From positions 1,674,001-1,738,000 of the forward strand of contig JACCLO010000005.1 of NCBI GenBank assembly GCA_029448655.1: a stretch of DNA of 64,000 bases, given 5' to 3'. The notes below the pieces were generated by a model that was not told the origin of the DNA, did not search any database, and saw only the letters and a program-made list of their open reading frames with translations. A program made the translations under genes and the position numbers. The stretch is from Wolfiporia cocos. Lineage: Eukaryota; Basidiomycota; Agaricomycetes; Polyporales; Phaeolaceae. Within the stretch, counting starts at the first letter, position 1. Each line of letters begins with the position of its first letter. This document shows positions 1-11,044 of this stretch, in pieces.

Positions 1-12
1 GCGCACACTATC

Positions 13-592
13 CTATGCCACTGGATGGTCCTGCACCTGCCCGAGATAAATGGGCTCGCCATTAGGCCCATACGTCAACCGACCTTCATAGTAGTCCCTA
101 TACAGCTGCAAGCATGCTTCGAGGACTGGGTCTAGGGCCATGCCCTCAGGTCTCTCGAAGATCTCAGGTGGGCGATCCCATGGAACGAGCATCGCCGGCC
201 CTGAGCTCAGCGACGATGCTGAATCGCTGACTACCGGCGACTGGTACCTCCCGTGCTCATGTTCGACGAGCCCGCCATCGCGCCGTGCAGTAGAGACGCG
301 GTGGACGCGAATGACGATGCCCAGGAAAGTCGCCTTGAAGCGGTGTATCATCGAGTGGCGCGGTGTCTTGCGGTCAGTCTGGTCCAGGTACGCGTCAGGC
401 CACACGCTAAGGGCCACACGATCGATCACTCACCAGAGACTTCAAGGTCATTTTGACGCTGTGGTCAGGATCTGCGGTCGATGGATGATGGTTGATGGTA
501 GTTGAGCTGAAGGAGGGCAAGTGGGCGATGTCGAATTTATGTTCGGGCGTCTCCGTGAATGTGACCGGCGCGAGAGGCACGGCTGCAGCCAT
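13..592 (-). CDS. Unrecognised family protein, copy A (two exons)
   Basis: I do not recognise this family. Exon 1 runs 592-434 and ends before a GTGAGT donor; exon 2 runs 378-13. The intron is 55 bp and the joint is in phase 0, giving about 175 residues. The N-terminal half carries the core KTPRH..HR.KAT.LG.VIR, followed by a Ser/Pro-rich stretch and the motif LYRDYYEGRLTYGPNGEP. No signal peptide, membrane segment or catalytic motif is visible. It is close to identical to the first two exons of the gene at 3086-4171, but stops shortly after GQVQDHP, where that gene continues for two more exons. This copy is therefore probably a C-terminally truncated duplicate. Expression is unknown. Confidence 0.5.
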
Positions 593-648
593 TGTCCATT
601 GCTCTGCCTCGTGTGTCAGCTAATCTGATTTACTATCTACGCGAGTAG
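21..648. repeat. Duplicated segment, copy A (partner 3603-4220)
   Basis: The segment is nearly identical to 3603-4220, in the same orientation, at an offset of 3582 bp on the left falling to 3572 on the right, so the second copy has lost about 10 bases net. Homology covers both coding exons, the intron and about 55 bp upstream of the start codon, including the stretch near 601-648. It begins abruptly near base 21. No terminal inverted repeats or target-site duplications were seen. Confidence 0.8.
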
Positions 649-900
649 GGTGACCTGCGGCTACGGCCCGAAGGTTTGCTTGTCCTGGAGGGCAGCTCGA
701 CTGCATACCCGAGAACCTTCAAGTGAGATGCATCCCAGAAGCCGATCAATCCGTCGAATAGAGTTAACAACCTCTCGTTGTTACGTATAACAGTCCCCAA
801 GATCGTCGCCTTCGACCGATGGAGCGTTGGGTGGCGCGGTGTCTTGCCGCTGGTATGCTGCAGGCACAATAATTCGGCGCATGCAAAATGCCACAGCACT
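633..900 (-). pseudogene. Diverged fragment of the same family, copy B
   Basis: Translated on the minus strand this stretch contains KTPRH..LHR.KAT.LG.VIR, about 15 of 22 positions matching the core of copies A and C. It is preceded by an AG that could be an acceptor and runs in frame to a stop at 633. The downstream part does not resemble the other copies, and I found no counterpart of their first exon. The bases near 1045-1100 again resemble the upstream flank of copy A (a CTGCCTCGTGT...ACGCGAG pattern). I read it as an older, decayed tandem copy in the same head-to-tail order. Confidence 0.45.
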
Positions 901-1100
901 GATGACCTACCTGCTTCAAACTAATTGTGGCGCAAATCTTGCGGTTGGTAGTTATTTCGTTAAGAAGTCAAGTGGTGTGCGGGCGGGACTTATATGGGGG
1001 CGCCTATGTGATACGGACCCACAGTTGTAGATATTACCCGTTTGTCTGCCTCGTGTACCGCTTCATCGATTGACTATCCACGCGAGCAGGCGACGGCCCG

Positions 1101-3085
1101 ATGCACGAGAGAGAGACAGTCATTTATACCTCGCAGTCAGTATACCAAGTACATGTGCGGCAGCTAACGAGAGCCACGGTGGAAGTAAGAGGTTTACGTA
1201 AGTAAGGAGTAGGGTGTTGGAAAGGGTCAAACGTAGTTAGGTATCGTAGGAGAGCTCCGTGTGCACCAATAATGGCATAGGGAAAGGCTTACCCTGGGTC
1301 ATGAACGATGGGTGGGACGTCCCGCCCCGGGCCGCCCGAGGAAAGCACAGGAGTGTTTGAGGAAAGATATAATTGCCTGCCAACCGCGGACAGTGCTGAG
1401 CAAAAAGGAGAGTTGTAGTGACGGTGGCGCTTTGCGTAGGTGTGTGCGTGCTTCAAGATGAAGTGGGCAATGGATGAGGACGTGACGTCGCGTCTGTATG
1501 GTCGTCGCAAGGGCATGTAATAGGTTTGTTAGGCCTGAAACGCTGGTAGTATTCGCCTATAAAAGCGTGTCCTATGATACATTGGAGGAGACGTGATTGG
1601 ATGTGTCTCGACTCTGGCCGATGCACGACCAAGCTGGGCTGATATTGTTGGTGCTGCCTGTATTTGCGGATGGCGCACTTGTTCATCATTCTGATATCTG
1701 CTGGGTTCAGGTTGCTGATCTGGATGAATCGTGCCTCGTGCGTTCAGGTCATTTAAGTTACTCTCCTGCGTAAGGCATCATTTGATGTCATATTGACCGT
1801 CTTCATCATTACGCCGATCTATGATTGGAGAAGATGCAGGCGGACACAGTTCTGCAAAGCTATGAGGCTTCCTGATGTGACGTCGTATACATTACTTACC
1901 CCCTGTTGTCACTGACTGATATGTACATAATTAACCGATCGCTGCATTTTGCGCAGTACTCCTCTGCCCGTCACACCGATGTAGGATTGATCATAGATGC
2001 CGGCAACCCGATTTGCCTACGATCACGCGAGACCAGACTCAATTCTCAATTGTATCGCCACCGTCAGATGCACCGACCCTGTGTGCAATTTCCGCTCCGA
2101 GAATACCCATGTCCCCGTGGAACGTCCCCTCCTATGCCGTCAATGGCCGCAGCGGAAGTGTTCCCCTCATTCAGTGCACCGTGCCCGATTTTTAGACACA
2201 TTCATCCCTGGTCTCGCTAGAGCGGTCAGGTGCGACACTTTCAGGACGTGGCTTCAGCTGTTACTCAAGAGCTGTGGTTCAGTTGTCGATAGGAATCTCC
2301 GCGCGACGTAGCACGGCGGTAGCGCCCTGCCTGTATTCAACGTCGGCTCCCACATTGAATCCCCGTGATCTTACCTCCAACTTAATGTAGATCCGGGGCC
2401 GACTCAGCCAGCGTGTATGGCGAACGTCCGGACGAGCTCCTTGGCCTCCGAGCGTGAGTTTTGTGAATTGGTCGGTCCGAGTCCCTCGGCGCGCGATCAT
2501 CAAATTACTTGAACGTGAACAAACCTAAGCCACCGTGGCGTGAATGTTAGGAAGAGGCGGTCGCGAACGTCGGCTGTAAACTGTCTTAAGACTCCCTGGC
2601 TTGCCGTATACTATGTGGTGTTAATCTCTATGCTGCGCGCCGTAACTTGCAAATGTCTTGTTAAATACATTGGATCTATGAGTGCCATTACCGACAAAGC
2701 AAATGAGATCCATATATAACAACCGATTATACTCGGATCCGATGAAGGCGCTGTTTGTCCTTGTTGGAGTGGCCATTGAATATTAGAGATCGTGATCAAG
2801 AAGTGACTGTTGCCATCTTTGATGCATTGAACTTTGTTTCGTATTACCACCATCTCACTGCAAGCCATTGACAGAAGAGTCACGAGCAATGTTGACGGAC
2901 GGCAGCCTCTGGTCGATCTCTGCGTCAATGGCTAGTGACAACGTGATCGCTGTGAGGACATCGTGGATTTGGCGAGACGAAGATCAAGATACAAAGTACG
3001 AAGCAGACTATTTACGGAACTTCAGAGCTCTCTCGCTCCAGCCCGCAGACATTCCTAGCCCTACGCGATATCGAGATATTTTGTG
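1101..3085. other. Gene-free stretch between family copies
   Basis: Only short frames occur on either strand, none with recognisable motifs or a consistent chain of splice sites. Base composition is lower in GC than the housekeeping part of the window. I see no transposase or reverse-transcriptase motif and no long repeat. Confidence 0.4.
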
Positions 3086-4171
3086 TTACATTGGACGCAA
3101 GACAGATCCACCTGGGCATGATGAGAAGGGCACATCTACACGGGTAAAGCCGTTGGCGTGGACAACCCTGGGTTCCGTGATGGCGTCGCCAGAGGCCGTA
3201 TGTCCTATTAGCCAACAAAGCCGTTTATCCGAGCGCTCCGCACTCACCTGGTTCGAGGGCACTGTGCGCGACATACACCTCAGCGTCTTGTGCACCATTA
3301 GCAGCCTCGAAAGTGGGCCACTCAACGGCCTCTTGACCTTCGGCCGCGGTAGCGGCGACGGAAGTGCGATCAAGGTGCTGTGAAATCCAACCCAAGGTGA
3401 GCCAGGAATACATATGGAAATGTGGCTGGTCTACTTACACAACCATCACGTTGACCGCTCTGTACCATATGTATGTTCTGGCTCAGGCCGAGTCTCCTCG
3501 CCTGTGTGCACGCATAGGCTGCGGCTGGCGACAATTCCGCCCGCCCACCATGCATATCCTCCGACATGATCCCATCGGGGATGTGCGCACTAGTATTTAC
3601 CTCCGGATGGTCCGGCACCTGCCCGAGATAAATGGGCTCCCCGTTGGGCCCATACGTCAACCGGCCTTCATAGTAGTCCCTATATAGCTGCAAGCATGCT
3701 TCAAAGACTGGATCTGGGGCCATGCCCTCAGGCCTCTCGAAGATCTCAGGTGGGCGATCCCATGGAACGAGCATCGCCGGCCCTGAGCTCAGCGACGATG
3801 CTGAATCGCTGACTACCGGCGACTGGTACCTCCCATGCTCATGTTCGATGAGTTCGCTAGCGCGCCGTGCAGTCGAGACGCGATGGACGCGAATGACGAT
3901 GCCCAGGAAAGTCGCCTTGAAGCGGCGTATCATCGAGTGGCGCGGTGTCTTACGGCTACTCTGATTAAGGTACGCGTCAGGCCACACCTCAAGAGCCACA
4001 CGATCGATCACTCACCAGAGACTTAAAGATGCTGTGGCCAGGATCTGCGGTCGATGGATGATGGGTGGAGGTAGTTGAGCTGAAGGAGGGTAGTTGAGCG
4101 ATGTCGAATTTATGCTCGGGTGTCTCCGTGAATGTGGCCCCGCGGGAGGCACGGCTGCAGCCATTGTCCAT
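3086..4171 (-). CDS. Unrecognised family protein, complete copy C (four exons)
   Basis: The exons are 4171-4016, 3960-3439, 3377-3248 and 3204-3086; each junction has GT..AG and keeps the frame (phases 0, 0 and 1). The product is about 308 residues: the family core KTPRHSMIRRFKATFLG, a Ser-rich stretch, the motif LYRDYYEGRLTYGPNGEP, then a C-terminal part ending SCPGGSVLRPM. No known domain, signal peptide or membrane helix is visible. Relative to copy A, one base is missing just after the shared upstream ATG, so the frame must start from an ATG seven bases further upstream, which is also present in copy A in another frame. A 171-residue frame lies antisense at 2868-3383, but the minus-strand splice chain is more convincing. 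Confidence 0.6.
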
Positions 4172-4220
4172 TGCTCTGCCTCGTGTATCAGCTAATCTGA
4201 TTCACTGTCTATGCGAACAG
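3603..4220. repeat. Duplicated segment, copy C (partner 21-648)
   Basis: See the partner at 21-648. The differences are mostly single-base changes plus a few short indels, one of which shifts the frame near the start codon. The high identity, which extends into the intron and the 5' flank, points to a recent duplication or to gene conversion. Confidence 0.8.
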
Positions 4221-5411
4221 GCCGGTCCGGAACGTCTTCGACGGCTCTAGTAGTCATGACGAGAAGTCGCCATATTCCCTCTCTGCAAATGCTAGGTGTG
4301 TTGTCGTTGCATTTTTGCGACGCTCAAGTTTTGTCGTCTCTGGTTCTTCGGAGCTGTACCTCATCTTGCCAATGCTATTTTTTCTGCTCAGGATCTGTTC
4401 AGATGACTCCGCCATTCTAATCAGTGTCGGCACATCCGACAAAGTGGCTGCACAGGTGGTCAATATCTACGAGCCTCAAGACTTTGCGCTACGGCAGCCC
4501 CCCATCACGCGCGACTTGCACCGTTGTCGCCGCTATCCACCATCAGTGGATCCCTCAATCGTCGATCCTCTGTTGTCGACAGCAAATTTACTGTGTCACC
4601 GCCGTTTGAACCAATCTCACTTCGCTTGAAAGGGAAAGGTAACGTCGATGATGTGTAAGAGTGTGTGTTATCATAGCATGCGAGGGAGGGGGCGAAGCGT
4701 GTCATGGTAAACCGGACGTGGAAACGATGTAAATCGAGTCAGGTCAACCTCCCGTTCGGTTTTGCGGTGCTAACTTGCAGCTTGTGCCTTAATTCGATCG
4801 ATACTGCGCAGCACAAGAGGTTCACGTTACGCTGAATAGTCTCTGAGCACTACACGAGAGAGTTTTCGCATGACATGAGCGTGGCGCGGGATTCCGGGGC
4901 GTGGCATGGCGCAACACAGTGCGGCTCGGTGTCGGGAAGATGAAGACTCGCGTCGCAGCTTAAAGTCATAAGGCCTGGGACAGCCGTGGAGTGCACATGC
5001 GCGGCTTCGGCAGCTGGGAGTGAAGTGAATCCCCTATAGTGCCTGATGTACAAAGGGAGAGCAGCTGCAGCGGCTGTGCAATATGGTCCATTTATTACCT
5101 CCATAGATCGCAGTGACGGATAGGTATACGCGCGATATGTCCCCCAGACTGGCATGCAAGTCAGGTGAATGAGGGAGATTCGTACAAAAAATACAAAACA
5201 GTCGAATGCATGCCGTCTTCCGGCGCCTAGACGGAATATGGCAGGCGCCAGCGGAAACGCGCCTGCGGATAGAACCTCATCCACTGCACTCCTCGCGCAA
5301 CCCACTCTTGCTCCTAGTCGCTTTATCAGAGCGTAGTATCGGGTTCCAGACAATATCTACTTCTCTTCCAAGCATCTAGCACTGCCCAGAGCTCACCTTT
5401 AACGAAGCGCT
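4221..5411. other. Intergenic stretch upstream of REX3
   Basis: Only short frames are present, the longest being 167 residues on the minus strand at 4850-5353. That one lacks conserved motifs and any plausible splice partner. The last 60 bases before 5412 presumably hold the REX3 5' leader. Confidence 0.4.
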
Positions 5412-7585
5412 ATGTTCTCGACGGTCGGGCTTTTCGAGTCCTTGCCCTGCCCCGAGAAACACAACTGCCGGCGCGTTAAATGCCTCTTCAACCATCGCCC
5501 TGGTGCGAAAGAGGTGCACACGCTGCACATCCCCGTCGAGCAGCCCGCGGCGCCCGCCCCGCCGGCCACAGCACCTGTGGCGTCCTCCAGCACCTCAGGC
5601 ACGCAGAGGTCTCAGATCCCGGCGCAGAAAGCTGCTTCATCTGTGCCCGCCAAAAGGCCTCTTTCATACGCGCAGGTCTCCTCCCCAAACAGAACGAAGG
5701 AAGCCTCGAATGAGCCGCCGAGGAAGCTGCAGAGGACGGGTCCGCCTACTGTGGCCACAGGTGTGCCTACAGCAGCCCCTACGTCTGTGAGTATCCTCAC
5801 CACGGGGAATGGGGCTTCGAATAATCAGCGATGCACCCAGACGGGTTGTCCCGTTCTGCGCGTGAGTGCAGCCCATTCGTACGCGCCCATACCCGTCCGC
5901 CAGGTACGTTCTGTACGTCTCCTCTTGCGCCACAGACGCGTCAATGTGCCTCGAATCCGCGCAGTCAATGCTCAAGAACCTATACGATCACTTCTGTGTC
6001 TTATATAAGGCGATATTGCCAACGAATCCGACTCTCGCGAGCGAACATTCCCTCCGGCAGGAGGAAGAGGTATACAAACGCTCCAACAAGCATACTTACC
6101 GCAATGTGCGTCCCCCTTCCTACCACATCTTCTTTACGCCAGTCTACCTCCTTAATCTACCATCTCGCTGTTTCCTTGTTCCCTCCTGCCCTTTCGTCAT
6201 CCGTCCATCCGTTCCCCAGCTTCCTTGGTCGCTATCACGGGACAGCCTGACGAATCCCAGTTCAGGCCGTAATCTCTTCTATCGCCGCACTGAAGCGACG
6301 CGCGTTCCCTGACAGCGCCTCACACGCGTCAGTCGGCACCGAGGGCGACCTCGCTGCGCGCGCAGAAGCAGCCCAGAAGCTTGCCACACTCCGCCTCACA
6401 CGCGCGCAGCTTGTGCCTTACGTGCTCTCGCTGGACGACATGCGCCGCTTCGGGTACGTCGTCGAGGTGCCGCCCGGGGAGGGCGGCGCTCAGCCCGCGG
6501 ACGAGGGCGCGGTCAAGACGTGCGAGCGGTGTGCGCAGCCGTTCATGGTGAGGCGGAAGGAGGAGGCGGACGAGTGCGTGTACCACTGGGGGAAGGCATT
6601 CTCGAATAAGGTGAACGGTGAGTGTGTAGATGGTGCTATACCGTCAGTGGGATGTGCTGCTAATTGCGCGCAAAGGGGAGAAGAGACGACTATATACGTG
6701 CTGCTCGCGTCCGTCAGAAAGCGAAGGCTGCGAGCGGGGCCCCCACGTATTCTACGAGTCCGCACCCGAAGACCTGCACCGCCGGCACCCGTTCTCGTAT
6801 AGCCGTGGGACCGCCCCACTGGTGTCCACGGGCGAGAACGGTGCAGGCAGCGGCGGCGATAGCCCTGTTCAGGTGGAAGACGGTAGAGGGACGGACACGA
6901 CGCTGGACGTCGTCGCGCTTGATTGCGAGATGGTGTACACGACAGGCGGGATGCGCGTCGCGCGCGTATCCGTCGTAGACGCGGCGGGTAAGGAGATATT
7001 CGACGAGTTCGTGCGGATGGACGACGGCGTGGAGGTGATGTGCGTCCCCTTGCCCTCCTCCCTCCCGCTCTCGCGCTGACAGACCCGGCACGCCGCAGCG
7101 ACTTCAATACGCGCTTCTCGGGGATCACACCGGAGTTGTACGCGTCGGCGCGGCTGCCGCTCGCATCCGTGCGCGCGTCGCTCGACACGCTCATCGGCGC
7201 GCACACGGTCATCATCGGGCACGCGCTCGAGAACGATCTCAAGACGCTCCGCATGATCCACCACTGCTGTGTCGACACCGCCGTGCTCTTCCCGCACCCG
7301 TCGGGGCCACCGTACCGCCGTGCGTTGCGCACCTTGTGAGCAGTTTGTTTCACATTATCCCGAGTCTACAGTGCTTATCCGACGACGTCTAACGCGTATA
7401 GGGCCAAGGAGTTCCTGGGCAAGACAATTCAGTCGGGTGGAGGTACGGTGGGACACAGCTCGGTCGAGGACTCGATAGCGACACTTGACCTTGTGCGCTG
7501 GCATGTCCTCAACCGGCCCCCTCCGCCGCCACCGAAGGCCAAGGCGCCAGCCCCAGAAGTCATCGACGTCGACGCCATGCTGTAG
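5412..7585 (+). CDS. REX3: RNA exonuclease 3 (DEDDh family)
   Basis: This is a 3'-5' exoribonuclease of the Rex3/Rexo1 family; in yeast Rex3 trims RNase MRP RNA and other structured RNAs in the nucleus. The N terminus has a CCCH finger (CPEKHNC...CLFNH), then a Pro/Ala/Thr-rich linker, a conserved helical region (LYDHFCVLYKAI), a Cys/His cluster (CERCAQPF, YHWGKAF, CERGPHVF) and the exonuclease domain. All catalytic positions are visible: D and E in ALDCEM, D in GHALENDL, H and D in HSSVEDSIATLDL. The gene has at least six introns; one joins GVEVI to DFNTRFSGI through GTGCGT and CCGCAG. The product is about 600 residues and ends EVIDVDAML. It converges on the AP-1 sigma gene, 285 bp away. Confidence 0.88.
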
Positions 7586-7870
7586 CGCCGCCGCCCACTC
7601 ACCATGCACCACTCATTGCTCTCAAATATCGCCTCCTTCCCCACTCAACGATCACGACCCATATGCCCTAGCGGAAGGGGAATTTGGACTGTGCCGGCTC
7701 GCGAGCAGATTTACGAATGTGTAGGGATATAATTAGGATACCAGTATGAGTACAGTTACCACCGTCCAGAGCATATGTACGTATACACCGGCGCAATGCA
7801 CGTAATTCCTGCTGTGCGTGCGGGTGTGTTTGTGTAGGGGTCGAGGGAAAGCACCGAAGGGGGGGGGGCT

Positions 7871-8697
7871 TTATGGCCCGCGCGAGCCCAGGCTGCCGAG
7901 ACGCGCCATCGTGTCCTCGCTATTCTCCTGCTCTTCAATGCTGTCTGACTGGGTCACCTGGAGATTACATAGCTCGGGATGAGGGGTGGACTAAGGGAGC
8001 AGGAGTGGGAAACTGACCACTCGAAGAACAGACTTCTTTGATGATTCTTGAAGTTCGCCCGCGATTATGAGCTCGTCCAGAATCTGCGGACTGTTGTTAA
8101 GGGGGTGAGCTTCTTGAATGAATGAGGGCACCCACAGAATACGCCTTCTGGAAGTTGAAGATGCTGCCGGCAGATCAGTCCTCATATCGATGGAGCGTGC
8201 AGCAAGGGGATCTCTCACAGATCGAGTTCGCAGACCTGTTCACCCGCGTCAGCAACGAGTAGCACGGCGGAGGTCTGGTGCTCACATTCCCGAAGTAGCG
8301 GTCAAGCACCTCGACGTATCTGTGGATGATCTCCAGAGTCACGAGCTCGTTGTCCCCCGATCCGATCCCGCAGACGAAGAACAGCGACGCGTAGCGGCGG
8401 TATACGACCTTTGTGTCTGGCGAGAGCACGCGTGGGACGCGTCAAGAAAGCCTTCAGCTGTGACTTGACGGTGATAGACATACCCTTATACTCCAAAACA
8501 TTACACATGCGCGTCCGCCGAGCGAGAACGAGCTGAGTGACGTCCTTAATGATCTTGGCTTTCGTCTTCTGTGGCATCGTCGTGAACCATTTTGAGAGTC
8601 GGACCTTTCCTGGCGGACGGTTCTGTCATCTCCCAGGGCTAGTCCGCGCGATCTGATACACACCTTGGCGAGATACGAGGAGAATGTAGGTGATCAT
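7871..8697 (-). CDS. APS1: AP-1 complex subunit sigma
   Basis: This is the small (sigma) subunit of the AP-1 clathrin adaptor, which works at the trans-Golgi and endosomes. The start is the ATG at 8697, giving [12 protein letters not shown], the typical sigma N terminus. Further exons encode [62 protein letters not shown] and [20 protein letters not shown]. The tail encodes [14 protein letters not shown] and ends GSRGP. About six short introns interrupt it, and the length (about 160 residues) is normal for the family. Sequence resembles AP-1 sigma more than AP-2, AP-3 or AP-4 sigma, notably in the C-terminal extension. A 10-base C run (coding strand) lies just after the stop. The start faces the next gene, 198 bp away. 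Confidence 0.9.
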
Positions 8698-8895
8698 CGC
8701 GGCCGTATGGGTACTGGTGGTCGTGGGCGATCGGTGTCGCGGCATCGATTGCCTAATCGGTCATGCTCCAAACAGGGAACAATAGGCTCACACACCGCCG
8801 GCATCTCAAGCTCGAGCGATCGTGGGCGTCTACCTTAATTGGCCGGAATCTAATCTCAGGCACTGCAAGCTGAACAATATCCCAACTAGTGCAGC
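8698..8895. promoter_or_regulatory. Shared intergenic region, AP-1 sigma / 8896 gene
   Basis: The two start codons face away from each other with 198 bp between them, so both core promoters and 5' leaders must fit here. No clear TATA box or known factor site was recognised. The inference rests on gene orientation only. Confidence 0.5.
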
Positions 8896-10842
8896 ATGTC
8901 TGCCGCAGAAACAAAGCTTGCTCTCCCCGCTTTCCTCAAGGTTCTCACGAGCAACAATGTCCCGCCGTCAAAGGCAATTGCGGTCGCAGGCAAAATGTCC
9001 GTTGAGCAACCGTTCTTCATATTCTCGACTCAGGACGGGAAATGAACCTCCCTGCAGCTACAAGACGCACGGCACCCCCTCGTTGCTGGCCCAGCTCACG
9101 GACGCCAAGCTCAGGGCTGCAGGGGTCGACGATAAGGAGCTTCGCAAGCTTGTGCTCGCGGCCATCCGCAAGGCTGGGTTCAAGTCCACCGGCCAGGCTA
9201 GCAGCGCCCTGAGCGGCGCCCAGAACAGCACGCCAGGTGGTGCAGGCCCAAGCTCACAGCCCTCCGCGGAGGTGCGCTTCCAAGAACCGTTGTGGTTTAC
9301 CTAAATTGAACGCTTTGACGTCTTCGCGTTCCTGTGCAAATGGGGCTCATAACCAAATACAAATATCGACTCAGCGACCCAGCCAGCGGCGCAAGCGTAA
9401 GCGAGATGACGAGCGCAATGAGTTCCTTCCAGACAGACCCTCGGACGAAGAAGAGGGAGCGCAGTACAGCAGTTTGGAATTCAACGAGATTCTTGATGAA
9501 CAGGTGCGTCTGGTGCGGGCTGGCCGGGAAGCAGCCATCGTGCATGTTGGGAAACCGCTTCTCCCGACATGCACGCTGGGCTGAAGCTCACCTGCGCTGC
9601 TTCATGAGTATGCGATTACATACTACATACGGTGCATCAGGTTCTCAGCACGAAATTTGCGGTCGTAAACCGCGCCCCGATCATGATGGCATGGGCCTTC
9701 GTGGTGTCCGAACGGCTGGGTTTCCAGCGCGAAGAGGCACTGAGCATAGGTATGTTTGTCGTTTTTGCCGTCCCCTTGCCGGCGCACAGCCACGGGCTGG
9801 CTGTGCCGCACCGCCTGCCACGGCCACTGAATGTGCTGCAGCGTCCGTATACACGGAAATGAACGCCATTACAAAGGGTGTGTCCCTCGGGATCTTCGAC
9901 AAACACAAGGGCAGGGGTATGGAGGCGAGCGTGAATGGCTCCCAGCCGTACGTGGACCTCATGGGGCGCCGGTATGTGGCGGCACTCCCGCGATCGTGGC
10001 CTTCTCGTACTCACCATCGCGCCCGCGCGCCTCATGGCACCGTGATCCTTCCTTTCAGAGTGTACGTAACGGCTGCCGCACACAAAAATAAACAACGCTG
10101 ATCACATCGTTCCCGCGTCCCGCACCGTCGCTCCCACCCCTAACTACACGCTTCCTGTTCCCTGCCACTTCCCTGCCACTTCCCCACTCCACACGCCACC
10201 CTTCACCTGCTATTCATTCCTCTCCATTCATTTGCCCCCTCATCGACACACTGCCCCCACCCCAGCCCGCTCTACCGGACCGCCTCCGGCTCCTGGCGCG
10301 CCCTCTCCGCGGGATCGCCCGTGCCCCCCTCCGCCGCGTACGCCTACATCGCGCGCGCGCTCCGGCAGACCGCGCGTTCCGTTCTCGGCGCGCTGCGCCT
10401 CCTCGCCGCAAGCTACGCTCCCGCGGAGCTCGCGCGCCGCGGGTTCGCACTCTACGCCGAGTTCCGCCCGGACGTGCGCGGCTGGGGCGAGCGCGGCGAG
10501 CTCCGCTGTGCCGCGATCCTCGCCCTGCGCGGGGCCGTGCAGGAGAAGAGCGAGAGCGGCGAGGGCGCCGCGCGGCCGGAGATCAAGGTGGAGTATCGCG
10601 AAGCGGACGGCGAGGGAGGGGCTGGGGCGCCTGTGCAGCAGCGGCAGGTTGTGAAGGAGGGGACGGAGGGTGGCGACGGTGGTGTGGTTGATACGCGGGG
10701 TGCGCAGGCGCAGAAATCCCCCGAGCTACAAGAGCCGCCCGAGAAGAAGCAGCGCGGCATGACACTGGAGGAGTATGAGGCCGCGCTGGATGCAGACCCC
10801 ACGTTCGACGGCATCGACCTGAATTTCGATATCGTTCCCTAG
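8896..10842 (+). CDS. Conserved protein of unknown function, with candidate 3-nt exon
   Basis: I do not recognise the family, but the frame looks strongly conserved. Exons are 8896-8996, 9058-9271, 9375-9503, 9641-9749, 9842-9971, probably 10059-10061, and 10266-10842; all phases agree. The product is about 420 residues. An N-terminal helical part (LPAFLKVLTSNN, LTDAKLRAAGVDDKELRKL) is followed by a basic, nuclear-signal-like segment (RRKRKRDDER). Next comes a folded-looking core (FAVVNRAPIMMAWAFVVSER, ASVYTEMNAITKGVSLGIFD, YVDLMGRR, PLYRTASGSWRAL, AYIARALRQTARSVLGALRL) and an acidic C terminus (EEYEAALDADPTFDGIDLNF). A nuclear role is a guess from the basic patch. Converges on IDH1, with 202 bp between. 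Confidence 0.7.
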
Positions 10843-11044
10843 CGCGCCGCGCGTGACGTGCATATTTGACGAGTGCATATGGGCGGCGATTCATGGAACA
10901 AATGAGCCACGCGCTGCAGTAGGTTGAGGTCATAGTATAATGTATCTACATTAACAGACCGTAGCATCTAACGTTCCGGTAACTAGTACTGTCCAGCCCA
11001 CCCTCAGCGCACGCCCTCTACCACCGATGTCCCGCGGGTAGACA

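Noticed and set aside
4850..5353. 167-residue minus-strand frame
   Set aside because: No motif, no splice partner and atypical composition; likely chance.
6490..7353. 287-residue minus-strand frame
   Set aside because: Arg/Ser-rich shadow opposite REX3 exons; GC-rich third positions keep it open.
7859..7868. Run of ten G after the AP-1 sigma gene
   Set aside because: Located past the stop codon; a simple homopolymer with no coding effect.
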